Of a stretch of 52,278 nt of DNA, positions 25,196 through 35,508 are shown piece after piece (position 1 is the first letter of the stretch; each line of letters begins with the position of its first letter). Made by a program: the position numbers and the translations under genes. Origin of the DNA: Pelagibacteraceae bacterium (GTDB lineage Bacteria > Pseudomonadota > Alphaproteobacteria > HIMB59 > GCA-002718135). The DNA lies in NCBI GenBank assembly GCA_017639935.1, contig JAGFWP010000038.1, forward strand, positions 1 through 52,278, given 5' to 3'. Under the pieces are notes generated by a model that saw nothing but the letters and a program-made list of their open reading frames with translations, did no database searches and was not told the origin of the DNA.

Positions 25196-26476
25196 ATGAA
25201 AAAAATTTTCTTAAATTTCCTCATATTAATAACTTGTGCGTTTACTCTCACCAGCCATGCTGCTTCTAAAAATAAGGAAACATATGAATATCTTGATTTA
25301 TTTGGCCAAGTATTTGATCGTGTTCGGACAGGATACGTAGAAGAAGTCAGCGATGAAGAACTGATTGAAAAAGCAATTGACGGAATGCTAACAGGCCTTG
25401 ATCCGCATTCGGGTTATATGAATGAAGAAGTTTGGCAAGAAATGCAAACAGATACCAAAGGAAAGTTTGGTGGTTTAGGTATTGAAATAACAATGGAAGA
25501 TGGTTTTGTAAAAGTTATTTCTCCTATTGAAGATACGCCCGCATATGAAGCGGGCGTGAAAGCCGGTGACTATATTATTCAGATAGATGAAATTCCTGTA
25601 TTTGGTTTATCACTTAATGAGGCGGTAGACTTAATGAGAGGCAAAAAAGGCTCCCCAATCACTATCACCGTTTCACGAGAAGGTGTTGATCCATTTGAAA
25701 TCAAAATCATTCGTGATATTATAAAAATCCAATCAGTTAAGAGTGATATTTTTAACGATGTCGGGTATTTGCGCATTACGTCTTTTACAGAACAAACTGA
25801 ATCAGGATTAATCAAATCCATAAAAAAAATTAAGGAAGAACTCGACAACAAAGAAATTGGATACATTCTCGACCTTAGATCAAATCCTGGGGGATTGCTA
25901 AAACAAGCTGTTAAAGTTACTGATATTTTTCTGGAAAGAGGAGAAATTGTTTCAACGCGCGGTCGAAAAAAAATTGACATGCAAAGATACCAGGCTAAAT
26001 CTGGCGATCTCATTGATGCAAAACCGCTTATTGTAATTATTAATGGTGGTTCAGCTTCTGCTTCAGAAATTGTTGCTGGCGCCCTGCAAGATCATAAAAG
26101 AGCAATTATAATTGGGACTAAATCATTTGGGAAAGGTTCTGTTCAAACAATTATTCCTTTTAAAAAATCAAATGACAAGATGGCTGGTATTCGTTTAACA
26201 ACAGCAAGATACTACACCCCTTCGGGCGAATCCATTCAAGGAAAGGGCATTGATCCTGATATTATTGTGGAACAGGGCAGTTTTGAATCGACTGAATATA
26301 AAAGGTATTCAGAATCCGATTTAAAAGGATCCTTGGATAATGAAAAGGATGAAAGTAATGAAAATACGGAGGAAATTTCTCCTCAAGAAGAGCGTCTTGC
26401 GATGGATTTTCAATTAGCGCATGCCGTTGATCTGATAAAAGGTCTTAACATTTATCAAGAATTTTTTTCCCAGTAA
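25196..26476 (+). CDS. ctpA: Carboxy-terminal processing protease (S41)
   Basis: A 426-residue periplasmic serine protease. A signal peptide (residues 1-22, cleavage near SHAAS) is followed by an N-terminal helical region, a PDZ domain (about 85-165, GLGIEITMEDGFVKVISPIEDTPAYEAGVKAGDYI) and the S41 core. The catalytic Ser is in NGGSASASEIVAGAL (near 285) and the Lys in GTKSFGKGSVQ (near 313). CtpA trims or degrades envelope proteins, often peptidoglycan hydrolases. The acidic C-terminal linker (NEKDESNENTEEIS) is typical. It lies 26 bases after rsfS; the EnvC-like gene usually placed between is missing. Confidence 0.94.
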   Translation: MKKIFLNFLILITCAFTLTSHAASKNKETYEYLDLFGQVFDRVRTGYVEEVSDEELIEKAIDGMLTGLDPHSGYMNEEVWQEMQTDTKGKFGGLGIEITMEDGFVKVISPIEDTPAYEAGVKAGDYIIQIDEIPVFGLSLNEAVDLMRGKKGSPITITVSREGVDPFEIKIIRDIIKIQSVKSDIFNDVGYLRITSFTEQTESGLIKSIKKIKEELDNKEIGYILDLRSNPGGLLKQAVKVTDIFLERGEIVSTRGRKKIDMQRYQAKSGDLIDAKPLIVIINGGSASASEIVAGALQDHKRAIIIGTKSFGKGSVQTIIPFKKSNDKMAGIRLTTARYYTPSGESIQGKGIDPDIIVEQGSFESTEYKRYSESDLKGSLDNEKDESNENTEEISPQEERLAMDFQLAHAVDLIKGLNIYQEFFSQ

Positions 26477-26479
26477 TTT

Positions 26480-26944
26480 ATGACTGATAAGTACAGGAAA
26501 TGCGTGGGAATGATGATTCTTAACGCCAACAAAGAAATTTTAGTTGGACGACGACTAGATCATCCAAGTGGTTACTGGCAAATGCCGCAGGGGGGGATTG
26601 ATGATGATGAAAATCCCAAAGAGGCTGTGTGGCGGGAAATGTTGGAGGAAATAGGCACGAATAAAGCTGAACTCATAAAGATTTCAAATCAATGGATTAA
26701 TTATGACATACCGCCTGAAACACTGAAAACTCTGCCGTGGGGTCATCAATATATTGGCCAAACACAAAAATGGTTTGCGTTTGATTTTTTAGGTAAGGAT
26801 AGTGATATAAATGTGGGAACGGACAGTCCTGAATTTAGTGAATGGAAATGGTCAAGAATGAACTCAATTGTTGACAGTATTGTTCCGTTTAAAAGAGATG
26901 TTTATTCAAAAATATTAGAAGAATTTAAATATCTGTTAAAATAA
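26480..26944 (+). CDS. rppH: RNA pyrophosphohydrolase
   Basis: A 154-residue Nudix hydrolase of the RppH/IalA type. It removes pyrophosphate from 5'-triphosphate RNAs and so triggers decay, or hydrolyses dinucleoside polyphosphates. The Nudix box is GGIDDDENPKEAVWREMLEEIG (about 36-57). YRKCVGMMILN, YWQMPQGG and the tryptophan-rich WFAFDF and EFSEWKW regions are diagnostic of RppH. It is the last gene of the long rplU-to-rppH series, 3 bases after ctpA. No clear terminator is seen directly after it. Confidence 0.93.
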   Translation: MTDKYRKCVGMMILNANKEILVGRRLDHPSGYWQMPQGGIDDDENPKEAVWREMLEEIGTNKAELIKISNQWINYDIPPETLKTLPWGHQYIGQTQKWFAFDFLGKDSDINVGTDSPEFSEWKWSRMNSIVDSIVPFKRDVYSKILEEFKYLLK

Positions 26945-27016
26945 AATTGATCCGCCTAAGATTATTGCTGTGATAATCATTATAAAAAAAAGGAAACGCA
27001 AGGTTAAATCTTTCAT
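26936..27016 (-). CDS. Possible 26-residue membrane micro-protein
   Basis: An ATG at 27016 opens a 26-codon frame ending at TAA 26936-26938. It reads MKDLTLRFLFFIMIITAIILG then GSILF: a short charged N-terminus and one strongly hydrophobic helix with a small-residue GG patch. It lies downstream of atpC on the same strand, past the hairpin at 27029-27092, and overlaps the rppH end by 9 bases. No clear ribosome site precedes the ATG. Random AT-rich sequence can give hydrophobic frames, so this is a possibility, not a firm gene. Confidence 0.3.
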   Translation of the reverse strand: MKDLTLRFLFFIMIITAIILGGSILF

Positions 27017-27028
27017 TTTCAATTAGCG

Positions 27029-27092
27029 TACAGGGACGGGGAGGTGATTGTATTAATGATATTAATTATGAAAAAAAAATTCCGTCCCTGTA
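27029..27092. repeat. Perfect 11-bp inverted repeat forming a long hairpin between rppH and atpC
   Basis: TACAGGGACGG (27029-27039) is the exact reverse complement of CCGTCCCTGTA (27082-27092), and two G-T pairs can extend the stem inward. The loop holds a nested palindrome, ATTAAT-GAT-ATTAAT (27052-27066). On the plus strand the loop side contains GGAGGTGAT (27040-27048), a perfect 9-base Shine-Dalgarno match. On the minus strand the same bases read ATCACCTCC, the 16S rRNA 3' tail. The minus-strand copy would lie in the 3' region of the atp operon transcript. It lacks the T run of a simple terminator. It may protect the 3' end or be an RNA element; function unknown. Confidence 0.75.
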
Positions 27093-27103
27093 ACACATTA
27101 TAA
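27056..27103 (+). CDS. Possible 15-residue micro-ORF with a perfect Shine-Dalgarno
   Basis: GGAGGTGAT at 27040-27048 stands 7 bases before an ATG at 27056. The frame reads MILIMKKKFRPCNTL and stops at TAA 27101-27103; an internal ATG at 27068 would give 11 residues. Few genes in this window have so strong a ribosome site. However, the coding part overlaps the right arm of the hairpin, so base pairing alone could explain the sequence. There is no recognisable downstream gene on this strand that it could lead. Confidence 0.2.
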   Translation: MILIMKKKFRPCNTL

Positions 27104-27164
27104 ATTCGTAAAGAGCAAATCAGGCACGTTCGTGATGGAATTAAGGTAATATTAAGAAGGATGT

Positions 27165-27566
27165 TTATATTTTTTCGTAATGCGTTGATTCCAAAGCCTC
27201 AATCTTTAATTTTGCAATAAGATATTGTTGCTTTAATTCATTGCTCGTTTCATTTTCTAATTCTTGAACTTGTTTTTCTATCTTGTTTTTATCCAAGGAG
27301 CTCATTTCAAAAACTTCCTCCGCTAAAACGATGCATTTTTCTGGATTAATCTCAACAAATCCGCCGGATACAAAAAATGATTGAAGAAGATGTTTGTCCT
27401 CCCCGTACACCATCACGCGTCCTGGTCGAAGCGAGGATAAAAGCTTGCTGTGGCCGGGTAACACGCCGATATCGCCCTCTTTTCCTGGAACAATGATCAT
27501 ACCAACCTTATCATTAAAGACAAGTTGTTCGGGAGAGACTAGATCAAAAGAAATTGTGCTTTCCAT
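27165..27566 (-). CDS. atpC: F1 ATP synthase epsilon subunit
   Basis: A 133-residue epsilon subunit of the F1 central stalk, which links gamma to the c-ring and can inhibit hydrolysis. The N-terminal beta-sandwich (FDLVSPEQLVFNDKVGMIIVPGKEGDIGVLPGHSKLLSSLRPG) is clear. The C-terminal part is a charged helical region (DKNKIEKQVQELENE). It is the last gene of atpHAGDC and abuts the atpD stop directly. Confidence 0.94.
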   Translation of the reverse strand: MESTISFDLVSPEQLVFNDKVGMIIVPGKEGDIGVLPGHSKLLSSLRPGRVMVYGEDKHLLQSFFVSGGFVEINPEKCIVLAEEVFEMSSLDKNKIEKQVQELENETSNELKQQYLIAKLKIEALESTHYEKI

Positions 27567-29905
<2,339 letters not shown>

Positions 29906-29906
29906 A

Positions 29907-31442
29907 TTATTTTTTTGAAAACCTAACTATAAAATCATCATAAAAAGATTTTAATTTTTTTGCATTATCTTCAGATAAATCTTTATCTTTGTTAATTGAT
30001 TCCAAAAGATCGGAGTGTTTTGATTTGATTTCAGCTATTGCTTCACTTTCAAAACTCCCGACTTCAGTAATTTCAATGCCATCAAGATAACCATTTACAC
30101 CACTATAAATTGATACAACTTGTTCTGGCACAGTCAGCGGCGAATATTGTCCTTGCTTTAAAAGTTCTGTCAACCTTGCCCCCCTATCAAGTAACTGTCT
30201 GGTAGAAGCATCTAGATCAGATGCAAACTGAGCAAATGCAGCCATTTCTCGGTATTGGGCAAGTTCCAATTTGACTGACCCAGCAATCTTTTTCATTGCC
30301 TTCGTTTGCGCAGCTGATCCAACACGGCTGACTGATAATCCAACATTAATAGCTGGTCGTATGCCGGCAAAAAATAAACTGGTTTCCAAGAAAATTTGTC
30401 CATCAGTAATAGAAATAACATTTGTTGGGATATATGCTGATAAATCTCCTGCTTGAGTTTCAATAATAGGAAGTGCGGTTAAGCTTCCTCCTCCATGTTC
30501 ATCACTCATTTTAGCAGCTCTTTCAAGTAAACGACTATGAATATAAAACACATCGCCTGGATATGCTTCACGTCCGGGAGGACGTCTTAGCAAAAGGGAC
30601 ATTTGACGATATGCAACAGCCTGTTTAGATAAATCATCATAAATAATAAGTGCGTGCATCCCATTATCTCTAAAATATTCACCCATGGTGCAGCCTGTGT
30701 AGGCAGATAAAAATTGTAATGGCGCTGGCTCTGAAGCAGTTGCGCATACGACTATCGTATATTCAAGCGCGCCGTTGTCTTCAAACGTTTTTACTATTTG
30801 CGCGACAGTTGATCTTTTTTGACCAATGGCAACATAAATGCAATAAAGTTTTTCTTTTTCATTTTGTGTCTGATTAACATCTTTTTGGTTAAGAATTGTA
30901 TCAACTGCAACTGCTGTTTTTCCTGTTTGACGATCACCTATAATTAATTCACGTTGTCCTCGACCAATGGGAACAAGCGCATCAAGTGCTTTGATGCCTG
31001 TCTGCATTGGCTCTTTAACACCTTGACGAGGTATAATGCCAGGTGCTTTTATTTCAATTCTTCTTTTCTCACTTGAATTAACGGAACCTTTTCCATCAAT
31101 TGGATTGCCTAACCCGTCAACAACTCTGCCCAACAACTCTTTTCCTACAGGCACATCAACGATTTCTCCTGTACGTTTAACTGTATCACCTTCTTTAATT
31201 CCTGTATCGTCACCAAATATACTGACGCCTACATTGTCCATTTCAAGGTTAAGGGCCATACCTTTAATGCCGCCTGGAAATTCCACCATCTCTCCTGCTT
31301 GAACTTGATCTAACCCATAAACACGCGCGATGCCATCTCCGACACTTAGAACGGTTCCGACTTCAGCAACATCTGCTTTTGTTTCAAAATTTGATATTTG
31401 ATCCTTAATGACAGAAGATATTTCCGCTGCTTTAATTTCCAT
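29907..31442 (-). CDS. atpA: F1 ATP synthase alpha subunit
   Basis: A 511-residue alpha subunit. Conserved elements are the N-terminal [12 protein letters not shown], Walker [16 protein letters not shown], Walker [18 protein letters not shown] and the signature block [29 protein letters not shown] plus [17 protein letters not shown]. It builds the F1 hexamer with atpD. It overlaps the atpH stop by one base, so atpH and atpA are coupled. Confidence 0.98.
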   Translation of the reverse strand: MEIKAAEISSVIKDQISNFETKADVAEVGTVLSVGDGIARVYGLDQVQAGEMVEFPGGIKGMALNLEMDNVGVSIFGDDTGIKEGDTVKRTGEIVDVPVGKELLGRVVDGLGNPIDGKGSVNSSEKRRIEIKAPGIIPRQGVKEPMQTGIKALDALVPIGRGQRELIIGDRQTGKTAVAVDTILNQKDVNQTQNEKEKLYCIYVAIGQKRSTVAQIVKTFEDNGALEYTIVVCATASEPAPLQFLSAYTGCTMGEYFRDNGMHALIIYDDLSKQAVAYRQMSLLLRRPPGREAYPGDVFYIHSRLLERAAKMSDEHGGGSLTALPIIETQAGDLSAYIPTNVISITDGQIFLETSLFFAGIRPAINVGLSVSRVGSAAQTKAMKKIAGSVKLELAQYREMAAFAQFASDLDASTRQLLDRGARLTELLKQGQYSPLTVPEQVVSIYSGVNGYLDGIEITEVGSFESEAIAEIKSKHSDLLESINKDKDLSEDNAKKLKSFYDDFIVRFSKK

Positions 31443-31999
31443 TATGCCTCCCTCATTGCAATCTTAAGTTTATTAATTTTTGTCGCCAGTGATGAATCTA
31501 TCATTTTAGATCCTACTTTAACTATAAGTCCTCCAATGATTTTTCTATCTACATTAAAATTCAAAGATAGTTTTTCCCCAAGTGTTTGTTTAAGTTGGTC
31601 TCTAATCTCATTTTTTTGGTTATGCGACAATTCATCTGCTGATGTTACATCTGCCAAAACATCACCTCTCTTCAGAGAATTAATGTTCATAAATTGGGAA
31701 ATAATTGAAGATAGTTTTGCAAATCGTTTGTTTCTTGAAATAACTTTTAAAAAAATATTGGTAATATTATCAGCTTTTCTTTTAGATAGAATTTTTTCAA
31801 AAATATTTAACTTATCACTGGAAGTAATCAGCGGACTTTTAGCTAGAAGCTTTAAATCCTTATTCTCTTGAATGCATTTTTGAAGAAACACTAAATCTTC
31901 TAAAACGAGATACACAATTTTTTTCTCAGCCGCTAGATCATATAAAGCTGAAGCGTATCTGTCGGATATTAGGTCGCCAGAAGATAGTAGAGATGTCAC
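31442..31999 (-). CDS. atpH: F1 ATP synthase delta subunit
   Basis: A 185-residue delta (OSCP-like) stator subunit. The N-terminal helical domain ([17 protein letters not shown]) and the C-terminal block ([36 protein letters not shown]) fit the family. The start is GTG at 31999 with GGAG 11 bases upstream. It is the first gene of the atp operon; the about 120 bases before it, up to the priA stop, hold the regulatory region. Confidence 0.93.
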   Translation of the reverse strand: MTSLLSSGDLISDRYASALYDLAAEKKIVYLVLEDLVFLQKCIQENKDLKLLAKSPLITSSDKLNIFEKILSKRKADNITNIFLKVISRNKRFAKLSSIISQFMNINSLKRGDVLADVTSADELSHNQKNEIRDQLKQTLGEKLSLNFNVDRKIIGGLIVKVGSKMIDSSLATKINKLKIAMREA

Positions 32000-32057
32000 T
32001 TAAATTTACTCCAAAGTAGGATTTGAAATAGGCTATTAACACATCATAAAATCAAGG

Positions 32058-32072
32058 TAAACTCTGAGTTTA
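32058..32072. promoter_or_regulatory. Palindrome upstream of the atp operon
   Basis: TAAACTC and GAGTTTA flank a single T, a perfect 7-bp inverted repeat with a one-base centre. It lies about 60 bases before the atpH GTG in a 121-base gap. The tight centre suits a dimeric DNA-binding protein better than an RNA hairpin. A second, looser repeat, TTAATTTAC (32087-32095) with GTAAATTAA (32116-32124), overlaps the priA stop. Neither is a known site to me. Confidence 0.35.
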
Positions 32073-32120
32073 TATAGTGGGTGAAGTTAATTTACTCATT
32101 TAATTTCAGCTGTGGGTAAA

Positions 32121-34091
32121 TTAAATAAAGGTGTAGGGATCCACATCAATTATAAGGCGCAAGTTAGGAGGAGCCGGGCAATTTTTTAATAGATTTCTAG
32201 TAAAATTGTTAAGTTTGCTTCTGCTCTTAGCTTTTAATAAAAGTCTGAACCGATATTGTCCTCGAAGTAAAAACAAGGGCGCTTCAACTGGTCCTAAAAT
32301 ACTCATTTTGTCATCTGAGATATGGCCTTTTGCCAAATTGATCGCATACGACTCGGCTCTTGCTTTTGAAGAACCTGAGATAATAATTGCTGTTAAAAAA
32401 CTGAAAGGTGGCATATTAAACTGCTCTCTTTCCAACAAAGATTGTTCAACAAATTTTTTTCTATCCCTGTTTTTAATTGATTGTATGACGGGTTGATTTG
32501 GAAAATAAGTCTGAATGAGAACTTTTCCAGTTTGTTTTGATCGTCCAGCCCTACCGCTAACTTGTTGCAAAAGATTGTATGTTCTTTCTATGGCTTTAAT
32601 GTCTCCCCCCATAAGACCAGCATCTGCGTCAATGATTCCTACCAAAGATAAGTTGGGGAAATGATATCCCTTAGCCATAATTTGTGTAGCTACTAATATG
32701 TTAATATTATTAGAGCTGAAATCATCTACAATTTTTTTTATTTTTTTTGGCGTGTTGGCATTATCACTAGACATTATGCCGATATTATATTTTGGAAAAA
32801 AATCTTTTATTTCTTCCGCCAACCTTTCAACGCCTGGCCCTATTAATTTAAGAGAATTTTCCTTTCTACATTTGGGACAAACTGGATCAACAGGATAAAT
32901 TGTTCCGCAATGATGGCAAAGCAGTCTTTTTTTATTTCTATGCATTACCAGCCAAGATGAGCAATGATCACATTGATATCTGTAACCGCATTCTGCACAT
33001 AAGCTTAGTGGTGAATATCCTCGCCTGTTTAAAAATAAAAGAACTTGCTCACCTTTTTCAACACAAATATTGATCTGTTTAAAAATTTTTAAAGAAATCC
33101 ATTTGTTTTTTGCCAGTTTTTCATTTTGTAAATTTATAAGTTCTATTTCAGGAGGGTCCAAGCCTGAAAATTGACTCGGCAAATAAACATGTTTAAATTT
33201 ATTTCTTTGAATGTTGTTTTGTGTCTCAAGTGAAGGGGTAGCTGAGGATAGGATAACAAGAAATTTTTCAATTTGTGATCTAACAATGGCTAAATCTCTT
33301 GCCTGATAACGAATGTTATCTTCTTGTTTAAAGGATAGGTCATGCTCTTCATCCACAACGATAAGACCCAAATGTTTAAAGGGCAAAAACAAACTTGAAC
33401 GTGCTCCAACAACAATGATTGGTTGGCCTTGATAACAACGATGCCATGTATTTTTTCTTTTTTTCTCAGCAACTTTCGAGTGCCAAATATCTGGTGCAAA
33501 ACCAAAACGCTCTTTGAATCTTGACTCTAGCTGGGGAGTTAAAGAAATTTCAGGAAGCATGATTAAAGCTTGTTTTTTTTCTTTAAGAACTTTTTCGATT
33601 GCTTCAAAATATACTTCCGTCTTTCCTGATCCTGTTACACCTTCAAGGACAATGGGAGATATTTTTTTAAACAGTGATTTTTCTATAACGTTAAGAGCGT
33701 TCTGCTGTTTTGCATTAAGTGTAACAGGCCTGGGATCAAATATTGATTCTTCTTGACCCTTTGTTTGAAAACTAACTATGTTTTTATTAACAAGAAAAAG
33801 TTTTAGAACCAATCCTTTGGAAGCAAGCGTATAATAAGCAATCCAATCTATGAATTTAATAATTTTTTTATTTAAAAATACGCCTTCATAAACATGATCA
33901 ATTTCTTTTATCGTGTATGAATTATTTTTCTTGATCTTATTACCACATAACCCGTAAATAATTCCTATCTGATCTTTTTTTTTACCAAAAGAAACACTTA
34001 CAACGCTTCCGATTTTGACATTCTGATCATTTCTAATTTTATATGTAAAGGTGTGATCAAAAGGTCTGGTGACTAATACATCGCAATACAT
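32121..34091 (-). CDS. priA: Primosomal protein N' (replication restart helicase)
   Basis: A 656-residue PriA that reloads the replisome at stalled forks. The N-terminal 3' DNA-binding domain (VLVTRPFDHTFTYKI, GSVVSVSFGKKKDQIGIIYGL) is followed by the helicase core: Walker A EGVTGSGKTEVYFEAI, GLIVVDEEHDLSFKQED and SATPSLET. The zinc module CAECGYRYQCDHC...CHHCGTIYPVDPVCPKC has all eight cysteines, then VATQIMAKGYHFPNLSLV and QVSGRAGRS. It is somewhat shorter than E. coli PriA (732), mostly by compact loops. It lies upstream of the atp operon on the same strand, as is common in Alphaproteobacteria, and divergent from the transaldolase gene. Confidence 0.95.
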   Translation of the reverse strand: MYCDVLVTRPFDHTFTYKIRNDQNVKIGSVVSVSFGKKKDQIGIIYGLCGNKIKKNNSYTIKEIDHVYEGVFLNKKIIKFIDWIAYYTLASKGLVLKLFLVNKNIVSFQTKGQEESIFDPRPVTLNAKQQNALNVIEKSLFKKISPIVLEGVTGSGKTEVYFEAIEKVLKEKKQALIMLPEISLTPQLESRFKERFGFAPDIWHSKVAEKKRKNTWHRCYQGQPIIVVGARSSLFLPFKHLGLIVVDEEHDLSFKQEDNIRYQARDLAIVRSQIEKFLVILSSATPSLETQNNIQRNKFKHVYLPSQFSGLDPPEIELINLQNEKLAKNKWISLKIFKQINICVEKGEQVLLFLNRRGYSPLSLCAECGYRYQCDHCSSWLVMHRNKKRLLCHHCGTIYPVDPVCPKCRKENSLKLIGPGVERLAEEIKDFFPKYNIGIMSSDNANTPKKIKKIVDDFSSNNINILVATQIMAKGYHFPNLSLVGIIDADAGLMGGDIKAIERTYNLLQQVSGRAGRSKQTGKVLIQTYFPNQPVIQSIKNRDRKKFVEQSLLEREQFNMPPFSFLTAIIISGSSKARAESYAINLAKGHISDDKMSILGPVEAPLFLLRGQYRFRLLLKAKSRSKLNNFTRNLLKNCPAPPNLRLIIDVDPYTFI

Positions 34092-34167
34092 TTTTAGTTA
34101 TTTGTAAATCAAAATAAATATATAATCTTAACTTTTTAAATATTACTTTTATGTTATACAGAAATCT

Positions 34168-34827
34168 ATGAAGTTTTTTGTGGATACTGCTGACATTAAA
34201 CAAATCGAAGATCTCATTCCTACTGGATTTGTGGATGGAGTAACAACAAATCCGTCATTAATTGCAAAACAGGGTAAAGATTTATCTGATACGATTAAAT
34301 CAATTTGTTCGATTGTAAGTGGCCCGGTTAGCGCCGAAGTAGCAGCAACTGACCATCCAACAATGATGGAGGAAGGTAAATATCTTGCTTCACTAGCTAA
34401 AAACGTTGCTGTTAAAGTTCCCTTAACTGTTGAAGGTTTAAAAACTTGTAAAAAACTTCGTGAACAACAAATTATGGTTAATGTGACATTATGTTTTTCA
34501 GCCGCTCAAGCTCTCTTAGCCGCTAAAGCCGGGGCTTCCTTTATTTCCCCTTTTGTCGGTCGTTTGGATGACATTGGCGAGAAAGGCATAAGCTTGATTG
34601 AAGATATCGTCATCATATATGAAAATTACGGTTTCGAAACCGAAGTTCTTGCGGCCTCAATACGAACAACACAACATGTCATTGATGCCGCGCTCATAGG
34701 CGCTCACGTTGCGACAGTGCCGCCGAAAGTCATATATGAACTCTATAACCATGAATTGACTGACAAGGGATTAAAAGCCTTTCTTGATGACTGGGCAAAA
34801 ACCGGTCAATCCATTCTCTCCAAATAA
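34168..34827 (+). CDS. Transaldolase / fructose-6-phosphate aldolase family
   Basis: A 219-residue short transaldolase (TalC/FSA type). [31 protein letters not shown] opens the barrel, and the Schiff-base lysine is K83 in [43 protein letters not shown] is diagnostic. Such proteins act as pentose-phosphate transaldolase in most bacteria; only a few are true fructose-6-phosphate aldolases, so transaldolase is the safer reading. It is followed after 2 bases by the DUF484 gene, a pairing seen in Alphaproteobacteria near priA and atpH. Confidence 0.93.
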   Translation: MKFFVDTADIKQIEDLIPTGFVDGVTTNPSLIAKQGKDLSDTIKSICSIVSGPVSAEVAATDHPTMMEEGKYLASLAKNVAVKVPLTVEGLKTCKKLREQQIMVNVTLCFSAAQALLAAKAGASFISPFVGRLDDIGEKGISLIEDIVIIYENYGFETEVLAASIRTTQHVIDAALIGAHVATVPPKVIYELYNHELTDKGLKAFLDDWAKTGQSILSK

Positions 34828-34829
34828 AG

Positions 34830-35498
34830 ATGTCAAAAAAAAATGACAAAGACTCTGCTGAAGAGCTTGTCATTCAATATTTAAAAAAAAACAAAAATCT
34901 TTTTCTAGATTATCCTGAATTATTAGATGTGTTGAATTTTCCAAGTCAAATCAAGGGATCTGGCAAAATTATTGATTTAAACGCTTACCGGTCAAAAAAA
35001 ATAAAAAATGATTACGACCAAATCAAAAAACAAATGTCTAAAATCTTAAAGGCTGGCAGCAGTCATATAGCGTCTCAAAAAAGAATATTAAAAACTTCTT
35101 TAAAGGTCTTAAATACAAAATCCCTGACAAAGTTAATTGATGTCATAGTTAGTGATCTTGGTCCTCTGCTTGCATGCGATATCGTAAACTGTTTTTTTAC
35201 AAACAGTACTTTGAAACATACTGGGCTTAGTCAAATTGACAATAGAATCGCTTCAAGTTATTTTCGAGATAAACCTCAGACTAATTTGAATCAAAGTCCC
35301 AAAGGAATACCTTTATTCTTCCCGAATAAATCAAAACTTATCAAATCATACCTTTTGCTTAAGATAGTCTATGGTTCGGACAGATTCATAGTGGCAATGG
35401 GATCTAAGGATATAAATAAATTTACTAAAGATCAGAAAGTTGATTTAGTTGAATATCTGATTCAAGTTATTCAAATAAAACTCGTAGATTTAAATTAA
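34830..35498 (+). CDS. DUF484 family protein
   Basis: A 222-residue DUF484 protein. The N-terminal signature ELVIQYLKKNKNLFLDYPELLDVLNFP is followed by a coiled-coil helix (KIKNDYDQIKKQMSKILKAG) and a C-terminal GAF-like domain. No catalytic residues are evident. In other proteobacteria it lies beside xerC, but no recombinase follows here; the gene ends 10 bases from the convergent lpdA. The molecular function is unknown. Confidence 0.82.
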   Translation: MSKKNDKDSAEELVIQYLKKNKNLFLDYPELLDVLNFPSQIKGSGKIIDLNAYRSKKIKNDYDQIKKQMSKILKAGSSHIASQKRILKTSLKVLNTKSLTKLIDVIVSDLGPLLACDIVNCFFTNSTLKHTGLSQIDNRIASSYFRDKPQTNLNQSPKGIPLFFPNKSKLIKSYLLLKIVYGSDRFIVAMGSKDINKFTKDQKVDLVEYLIQVIQIKLVDLN

Positions 35499-35508
35499 AC
35501 AGTCAAAC

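Noticed and set aside
31398-31871. 157-codon plus-strand frame opposite atpH
   Set aside because: Shadow of the atpH/atpA frames with no ribosome site or family motif.
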